From Variovorax boronicumulans (GTDB lineage: Bacteria; Pseudomonadota; Gammaproteobacteria; Burkholderiales; Burkholderiaceae_C), in assembly GCF_030812215.1 (NCBI RefSeq), contig NZ_JAUSSG010000009.1, positions 248,001 to 312,000 of the forward strand: a stretch of DNA of 64,000 bases. The letters run 5' to 3'. Each line of letters opens with the position of its first letter. Positions within the stretch are counted from its first letter, which is position 1. The notes under the pieces were generated by a model, which worked only from the letters and a program-made list of their open reading frames with translations, searched no databases and was not told where the DNA came from. Shown here piece after piece: positions 58,977-64,000 of the stretch. The position numbers and the translations under genes are program-made.

Positions 58977-60590
58977 TCAAAACCCTGCCGCCACGCCGTC
59001 GCGCCGCGGATCGCTCGCGGCCACATAGCCTTCGACCGAAGGATCGCCCGCGCGCCAGATGAACTGGCCGGCACCGAAGTCCTGGTAGGAGTCATCGATC
59101 ACGTCCAGGTGGTGGCCCAGGTCGCGCAGGCCCTGCACGGTGTTCGCGTTCATCGCGGCCTCGACGTTGATCTCCAGGCCCGCGTTGAAGCGCCAGCGCG
59201 GCGCATCGCAGGCCGCCTGCGGGTTCTGCTTGTAGTCGAGCATGCGCACCAGCGTCTGCATGTGGCCCTGCGGCTGCATGTTGCCGCCCATCACGCCGAA
59301 GCTCATGACCGGCTGGCCATCCTTGGTGAGGAAGGCCGGGATGATCGTGTGGAACGGCCGCTTGCCCGGTGCCACCACGTTCGGGCTCTCGGCCTTCAGG
59401 CTGAAGCCGTGGCCGCGGTTCTGCAGGCTGATGCCGAACTCCGGCTCCACGCAGCCCGAGCCGAAGCCCATGTAGTTGCTCTGGATGAAGCTCACCATCA
59501 TGCCGCTCTCGTCCGCCGCGGTGAGGTAGATGGTGCCGCCCTTGACGGGATTGCCGGCCTTGAAGTCCTGCGCTTTTTTCACATCGATGAGGCGGGCACG
59601 GGACGCGAGGTAGGCGTCGTCGAGCATCTGCTCGGTCGTCACTTCCATCGTCTTGCGCTCCGACACGTAGCGGTACACGTCGGCGAAGGCCAGCTTCATC
59701 GCTTCGATCTGCAGGTGCTGCGACTGGACCGAATCGACCGGCAGCGACGCGATGTCGAACTTCTCCAGGATGCCGAGCGCGATCAGCGCGGCAATGCCCT
59801 GGCCGTTCGGCGGAATCTCGTGCAGCGTGTGGCCGCGATAGTCGCGCGAGATCGGCTTGACCCATTCGGGCTGGTAGGCCGCGAGGTCGGCCACGGTGAG
59901 CGAGCCGCCCTGCTCCTTCGAGAACTTCGCGAGCGCCTCGGCGATCTCGCCGGTGTAGTAGGCCTCGCCCTTGGTGCGGGCAATGGCCTTGAGCGCACGC
60001 GCCGCCGCGGTGAAGCGGAAGAGCTCGCCGACCTCGGGCGCGCGGCCCCAGGGCAGGAAGGTCTGCGCGAAGCCAGGCTGCGAACCCAGCAGCGGCGTGG
60101 CCGCGGCCCACTTGCCCTGCACCACCGGCGGCACGAGGTAGCCGCGCTCGGCGATGTCGATGGCCGGTGCCAGCAGGTCGGCAAATGGCAGTTTGCCGAA
60201 GCGCTCGCTCATCGCGACCCAGCCGCGCACCGCGCCCGGCACGGTGACCGAGTCGATGCCGCGCATCGGCGGCGCGGCGGCATCGGCGCCGTACTTGGCC
60301 TTGAAGTACTCGGGCGTCCAGGCCTTGGGCGCGGGGCCCGAGGCATTCAGGCCGTGCAGTTCCTTGCCGTCCCACAGGATGCAGAAGGCATCGCTGCCGA
60401 GGCCATTGCTCACCGGCTCCACGAGCGTCATCACGGCCGCGGTGGCGATGGCGGCATCGACGGCATTGCCGCCCTGCTGCAGGATGCGCAGGCCCGCCTG
60501 CGAGGCGAGTGGGTGCGAGGTCGACACCACGTTGCGCGCAAAGATCGGGATGCGGGTCGAGAGGTAGGGGTTTGCGTAGTCAAACTTCAT
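58977..60590 (-). CDS. Gamma-glutamyltransferase family protein
   Basis: A 537-residue N-terminal nucleophile hydrolase of the GGT family. VVSTSHPLASQAGLRILQQGGNAVDAAIA is the signature start, and GGTIYLTAADESGMMVSFIQSNY carries the likely autoprocessing threonine T353. FGVMGGNMQPQGHMQTLVRM follows. Classical GGT uses TTHxS here; the IYL replacement is common in this bacterial subgroup. There is no signal peptide, so it is probably cytoplasmic, unlike E. coli Ggt. A Bug gene lies upstream with a dispersed repeat between. Confidence 0.92.
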   Translation of the reverse strand: MKFDYANPYLSTRIPIFARNVVSTSHPLASQAGLRILQQGGNAVDAAIATAAVMTLVEPVSNGLGSDAFCILWDGKELHGLNASGPAPKAWTPEYFKAKYGADAAAPPMRGIDSVTVPGAVRGWVAMSERFGKLPFADLLAPAIDIAERGYLVPPVVQGKWAAATPLLGSQPGFAQTFLPWGRAPEVGELFRFTAAARALKAIARTKGEAYYTGEIAEALAKFSKEQGGSLTVADLAAYQPEWVKPISRDYRGHTLHEIPPNGQGIAALIALGILEKFDIASLPVDSVQSQHLQIEAMKLAFADVYRYVSERKTMEVTTEQMLDDAYLASRARLIDVKKAQDFKAGNPVKGGTIYLTAADESGMMVSFIQSNYMGFGSGCVEPEFGISLQNRGHGFSLKAESPNVVAPGKRPFHTIIPAFLTKDGQPVMSFGVMGGNMQPQGHMQTLVRMLDYKQNPQAACDAPRWRFNAGLEINVEAAMNANTVQGLRDLGHHLDVIDDSYQDFGAGQFIWRAGDPSVEGYVAASDPRRDGVAAGF

Positions 60591-60622
60591 GCTGTGCCTT
60601 CAAAGACGGTTTGAACAATCCG

Positions 60623-60711
60623 GGAACGCCGCGGAACCGGCTTCGCCGGGCCGCAGGTGTTGCCCCCGGTAGGGGTTGGCGAAGCGACACGAAGTGCGCG
60701 AAGCCTGGGGG
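60623..60711 (-). repeat. Post-stop dispersed repeat, copy C (after the second Bug gene)
   Basis: Read leftward it begins CCCCCAGGCTTCGCGCACTT 8 nt after the Bug-gene TAA and ends CGCGGCGTTCC. It is colinear with copies A and B over 89 bp, with a few substitutions and 2-3 nt of length difference. Confidence 0.9.
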
Positions 60712-60719
60712 CGAGCCAA

Positions 60720-61697
60720 TTACTCGTTGGTGATCTTGCGGTCGACGACGATTTTTTTCCATTTGGCGGCGTCGGCGGCCACCATCTTGGCGAACTGCTC
60801 GGGCGTGCCGGCCACGGCGGGCTCGATGCCCAGGCGCGCGAGCTTGTCCTTCACTTCCGGATCGGCAATGGCGTCGTTGGCCGCCTTGTTGACGCGCGCC
60901 ACGATGTCGGCCGACAGGTTCTTCGGCCCGTAGAAGCCGAACCAGGTGTTCGACTCGTAGCCCGGCAGCGTGTCGGCGATCGGCGGCAGCTCGGGCGCGA
61001 GCGGCGAGCGCTTGAGCGTGGTCACGCCCAGTGCGCGCAGCCGGCCATCGCGCACATGCGGCATGCCGGTGGGGAGCGAGTCGAACAGCACGTCGATCTT
61101 GCCGCTGATGAGGTCGGGAATGGCCAGCGCCGTGCCCTTGTAGGGAATGTGCGTCACGAACACGCCGGCCTGCGCCTTGAAGAGCTCGGCCGTGAGCTGC
61201 ACGATGGTGCCGTTGCCGCTCGATGCGTAGTTGAGCTTGCCGGGGTTCTTCTTCGCGTAGTCGATCCACTCGCGCACGGTCTTGGCGGGCGAGGTGACCG
61301 GCACCAGCATGATGCTGGGCGCATCGCCCACGTGGCCGATGGGCGTGAAGTCGCGCACCGTGTCGTAGGGCAACTTGGGCACGACGGCCGGGCCGATCGA
61401 ATGCGTGCTGGTGGTGGCCAGCAGCAGCGTGTAGCCGTCGGCCGGCGCCTTGGCCGCCTGGTCGGAGCCGATGGCGCCCCCGGCGCCGGGCTTGTTGTCG
61501 ATGATCAGCTGGGTGCCGAGCTTCTCGCCCATCTTCTGCCCGAGCGTGCGGGCGAAAAGATCGGTGGCGCCGCCCGCCGGGAACGGCACGATGAGCCGGA
61601 TCGGCTTGTTCGGGTAGCCCTGGGCCAGGCTGGCGGACGAGGCGGCCACGCACAGCAGCGCAACGGCGGCCCCTTGAAGGAACTGGATTCTTTTCAT
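60720..61697 (-). CDS. Bug/TctC family periplasmic solute-binding protein
   Basis: A 325-residue exported protein with signal peptide MKRIQFLQGAAVALLCVAAS...AQ. YPNKPIRLIVPFPAGGATDLFAR and IIDNKPGAGGAIGSDQAAKA mark the Bug family. It heads the leftward run with gamma-glutamyltransferase, which may process a gamma-glutamyl compound brought in by this protein. The ATG at 61697 is the signal-peptide start. It is divergent from the LysR gene, which probably controls it. Confidence 0.94.
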   Translation of the reverse strand: MKRIQFLQGAAVALLCVAASSASLAQGYPNKPIRLIVPFPAGGATDLFARTLGQKMGEKLGTQLIIDNKPGAGGAIGSDQAAKAPADGYTLLLATTSTHSIGPAVVPKLPYDTVRDFTPIGHVGDAPSIMLVPVTSPAKTVREWIDYAKKNPGKLNYASSGNGTIVQLTAELFKAQAGVFVTHIPYKGTALAIPDLISGKIDVLFDSLPTGMPHVRDGRLRALGVTTLKRSPLAPELPPIADTLPGYESNTWFGFYGPKNLSADIVARVNKAANDAIADPEVKDKLARLGIEPAVAGTPEQFAKMVAADAAKWKKIVVDRKITNE

Positions 61698-61795
61698 GGT
61701 GCTCGGATTCTGGCCCCGTGGGGAAACCTCGCATGCTATGCAGGCGCTGCGCATCAAGCCAGATAATCCAGCTTATTCAACTATGAGCGCTGCTT

Positions 61796-62722
61796 ATGAC
61801 AAAGAACGCCACGGAAGAGGTCTCGCTGCAGCAGCTGCGGGCGCTGGCGGCGGTCGCCGAATCGGGCAGCTTCACATTGGCAGCAGAAAGCCTGCAGCTC
61901 ACGCAGCCAGCCATCAGCCACCTGGTCAAGCGCATGGAAGAGCAGCTCGGGCAGCCGCTCATCGTGCGCGGCCGCCGGATCCAATTGACGAGCGCGGGGC
62001 AGGTGATGGTCGAGACGGCCGTTCGGGCGCTGCGGCTGATCGACGAATCTGTCGGAGCCTGCCGCTCGCAGTCGCAGCTGCGCGAGGGGCGCGTGGTGCT
62101 GGCCGTGGGCCACCTCACGGCGGGCGCCCTGCTGCCGCCGATGCTCGGCCGCTTCTCGCAGAAGCACCCCACGCTGGCGACCACGCTGCTGGACAGCACG
62201 GCCGAGCAGATGATCTCGCGCATCCTCTCGCAGGAGGCTGATCTCGGCTTCGGCTCCGACATCGGACAGAAGCACTCCGAACTCGCGACCGAGCCGCTGT
62301 TCACCGAGCGCATGGCGCTCTTCGTGCGCGACGACCATCCGCTCGCGCAGCGCGTGGTGGTCGATGCGAAGCACCTCGATGCGCTGCCCTTCATCCACGT
62401 CAACCCGGACGCCAACATCTGGCGCGCGGTGAGCCGCCAGCTGTCGAGCGTGGCGAACGTGTACCCGCAGGTGGTGCATCACGTGTCGATGCTGTCGACG
62501 GCGTTCGGCCTCATCCAGGCGGGCGCGGGCGTGGCGCTGCTGCCTCGCTATGTGGAGGTGCTGATGCCGGGCAATCTGCGCGCCGTGGCGGTGACGCGGC
62601 CCACGCTCGAATACCCCGTTGTTGCGGTGCGGCTGGCCAAGCATCCACTGAGCCCGGCGGCGCTGGCCTTTCTGGCGATGGCGCGGCAGCACATGAAACC
62701 GCCGCGTGCGGCCAAGCCGTAG
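61796..62722 (+). CDS. LysR-family transcriptional regulator
   Basis: A 308-residue regulator. SLQQLRALAAVAESGSFTLAAESLQLTQPAISHLVKRMEEQLG at about 10-52 is the helix-turn-helix, and the rest the two-lobed inducer domain (LREGRVVLAVGHLTAGALLPPML, LFVRDDHPLA, GAGVALLPRY). It is divergent from the Bug/GGT run with a 98-nt shared region, the typical LysR layout, so it likely senses that pathway's substrate. It also reads toward tctA's end. Confidence 0.93.
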   Translation: MTKNATEEVSLQQLRALAAVAESGSFTLAAESLQLTQPAISHLVKRMEEQLGQPLIVRGRRIQLTSAGQVMVETAVRALRLIDESVGACRSQSQLREGRVVLAVGHLTAGALLPPMLGRFSQKHPTLATTLLDSTAEQMISRILSQEADLGFGSDIGQKHSELATEPLFTERMALFVRDDHPLAQRVVVDAKHLDALPFIHVNPDANIWRAVSRQLSSVANVYPQVVHHVSMLSTAFGLIQAGAGVALLPRYVEVLMPGNLRAVAVTRPTLEYPVVAVRLAKHPLSPAALAFLAMARQHMKPPRAAKP

Positions 62723-62817
62723 GGGCATTCAGGGCGCGATCACGCCGCTGGTGGACATTCGCGGAGGGGAGTACCCCGTGGCCTGTGCACCCGCCCCGAA
62801 CAATCCGCACGACAGAA

Positions 62818-62846
62818 ATGAAAAACGGCGCCCGAAGGCGCCGTTT
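62818..62846 (-). terminator. Rho-independent terminator after the TctA gene
   Basis: On the minus strand AAACGGCGCC and GGCGCCGTTT (62837-62846 with 62823-62832) pair around a 4-nt loop and run into TTTTTCATTT. It ends the leftward TctA transcript. Confidence 0.85.
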
Positions 62847-62867
62847 GCAGAGAGCGATAAGCAGTCG

Positions 62868-64000
62868 TCAGTCTTCGACGAAAGCCTCTTCGCGCTTCGA
62901 TTTCACCGCAGGCAGCAGCACGATCACCAGCAGCAGCGCTGCGGCAGCCAGCAGGCTCGCGGAGATCGGACGCGTGACGAACACGCTCCAGTCGCCACGC
63001 GAGAGCAACAACGAACGGCGCAGGTTCTCTTCCATCATCGGTCCGAGGATGAAGCCCAGCAGCAATGGCGCAGGCTCGCAACCCAGCTTGAAGAAGGTGT
63101 AGCCCACCAGACCGAAGATGCCCACCATCCAGATGTCGAAAGTGTTGTTGTTGGTCGAGTACACGCCGATCGCGCAGAACAGCACGATGGCGGGGAACAG
63201 GAACTTGTACGGCACCGACAGCAGCTTGATCCACATGCCGATCAGCGGCAGGTTCAGGATGATCAGCATCGCATTGCCCAGCCACATCGAGGCGATCAGG
63301 CCCCAGAACAGCTCGGGGTTGCTGGTCATCACCTGCGGACCCGGCTGGATGTTGTGGATGGTCATTGCACCCACCATCAGCGCCATCACGGCGTTGGGCG
63401 GAATGCCCAGCGTCAGCAGCGGGATGAAGGAGGTTTGCGCACCGGCGTTGTTGGCCGACTCGGGAGCCGCCACGCCGCGGATGTTGCCCTTGCCGAAGGG
63501 CACTTCACCCGGCTTCAGCTTGGTCTTCTTCTCGATCGTGTAGGCCGCGAAAGCCGCCAGCAGCGCACCGCCGCCGGGCAGGATGCCCAGCGCAGAGCCC
63601 AGCGCCGTGCCGCGCAGCACCGCAGGCACCATGCGCTTGAAGTCTTCCTTGGTCGGGAACAGGCCCGAAACCTTGGCGGTGAACACTTCACGCTCGTCAT
63701 CGGGACGCGAGAGGTTGGCAATGATTTCGCCGTAGCCGAACACGCCCATGGCGATGGCCACGAAGCCGATGCCGTCGGTGAGTTCGGGGATGTCGAAGCT
63801 GTAGCGTGCGACACCCGAGTTCACGTCGGTACCGACCAGGCCCAGCAAAAGGCCCAGCACGATCATCGCGATGGCCTTGAGCAGCGAGCCCGAGGCCAGC
63901 ACCACCGCGCCGATCAGGCCCAGGATCATCAGCGAGAAGTATTCGGCGGGACCGAACTTGAAGGCCAGCTCGGTCAACGGCGGTGCGAAGGCGGCCAGGA
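62868..64000 (-). CDS. TctA family tripartite tricarboxylate transporter permease (N terminus cut by window edge)
   Basis: About 377 residues are visible, reading in from the right edge (LAAFAPPLTELAFKFGPAEYFSL); full TctA proteins are about 500 residues. ILPGGGALLAAFAAYTIEKK, FGKGNIRGVAAPESANNAGAQTSFIPLLTLGIPPNAVMALMVGAM are conserved TctA blocks. With a small TctB subunit and a Bug/TctC protein it makes a sodium- or proton-coupled importer. The neighbouring Bug gene might be the partner, but it is in another transcription unit. Confidence 0.95.
   Translation of the reverse strand, partial: LAAFAPPLTELAFKFGPAEYFSLMILGLIGAVVLASGSLLKAIAMIVLGLLLGLVGTDVNSGVARYSFDIPELTDGIGFVAIAMGVFGYGEIIANLSRPDDEREVFTAKVSGLFPTKEDFKRMVPAVLRGTALGSALGILPGGGALLAAFAAYTIEKKTKLKPGEVPFGKGNIRGVAAPESANNAGAQTSFIPLLTLGIPPNAVMALMVGAMTIHNIQPGPQVMTSNPELFWGLIASMWLGNAMLIILNLPLIGMWIKLLSVPYKFLFPAIVLFCAIGVYSTNNNTFDIWMVGIFGLVGYTFFKLGCEPAPLLLGFILGPMMEENLRRSLLLSRGDWSVFVTRPISASLLAAAALLLVIVLLPAVKSKREEAFVED

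Overview
The window looks like chromosomal core sequence from a high-GC betaproteobacterium of the Comamonadaceae, most likely Variovorax or a close relative. The evidence is protein-level: two Bug/TctC-type solute-binding proteins plus a TctA permease, the ribF-ileS-lspA, rpmB-rpmG and lolA-ftsK arrangements, PimC/PimD-like acyl-CoA dehydrogenases, and dispersed GC-rich repeats that I associate with this family. No database was searched, so the genus is an inference. I see no phage, IS element, integrase, CRISPR array or rRNA operon.

Layout. 1-1400: start of an MFS exporter and a visibly AT-richer gap with a three-copy degenerate repeat. 1401-9260: queF, an alpha/beta hydrolase and a prolyl-4-hydroxylase-like oxygenase in one leftward run; yaaA; rightward valS and galU. 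9036-15355: a leftward cysM-Nudix-tusA sulfur group, tRNA-Leu(CAA), a secreted SGNH hydrolase, an epimerase-like protein, a ferredoxin reductase and a Bug protein. 15479-19205: livF-livG-livM-livH branched-chain amino acid ABC genes without their binding protein. 19448-24744: rarA, lolA, ftsK and a Crp/Fnr-type regulator, all leftward. 24926-31131: trxB, rpmB-rpmG, a fatty acid desaturase, an RsmB-type rRNA methyltransferase and an M48 protease. 31183-37830: small proteins, purN, two acyl-CoA dehydrogenases, a lipase-like lipoprotein, an enoyl-CoA hydratase-like protein and an HNH nuclease. 37998-42600: ribF-ileS-lspA. 42732-48398: a LacI-type regulator with a perfect 16-bp palindrome in front of it, followed by an ABC importer and a GpdQ-like phosphodiesterase; a Na+/Pi cotransporter follows at 48462. 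50155-50595: a large composite inverted repeat. 50604-58955: an SBF-family transporter, a lone receiver protein, a quinone oxidoreductase, two glycosyltransferase-type proteins, two EamA exporters and an SDR. 58977-64000: gamma-glutamyltransferase, a Bug protein, a LysR regulator and the end of a TctA permease.

How the genes fit together. Most of the window is housekeeping: translation (valS, ileS, rpmB, rpmG, tRNA-Leu, rRNA methylation, queuosine), envelope biogenesis (lolA, lspA, desaturase), division and replication (ftsK, rarA) and redox or sulfur metabolism (trxB, cysM, tusA). The most system-like accessory unit is 42732-48398, which reads as a regulated importer plus phosphodiesterase, perhaps scavenging a phosphodiester, with a phosphate transporter next door.

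The most unusual signals are non-coding. A roughly 90-bp structured repeat occurs three times, each time 0-12 nt after a stop codon and in the same orientation as the gene it follows. A related element appears to have inserted in frame inside ribF. The large inverted repeat at 50155-50595 is flanked on both sides by gene ends that lose C-ending codons.
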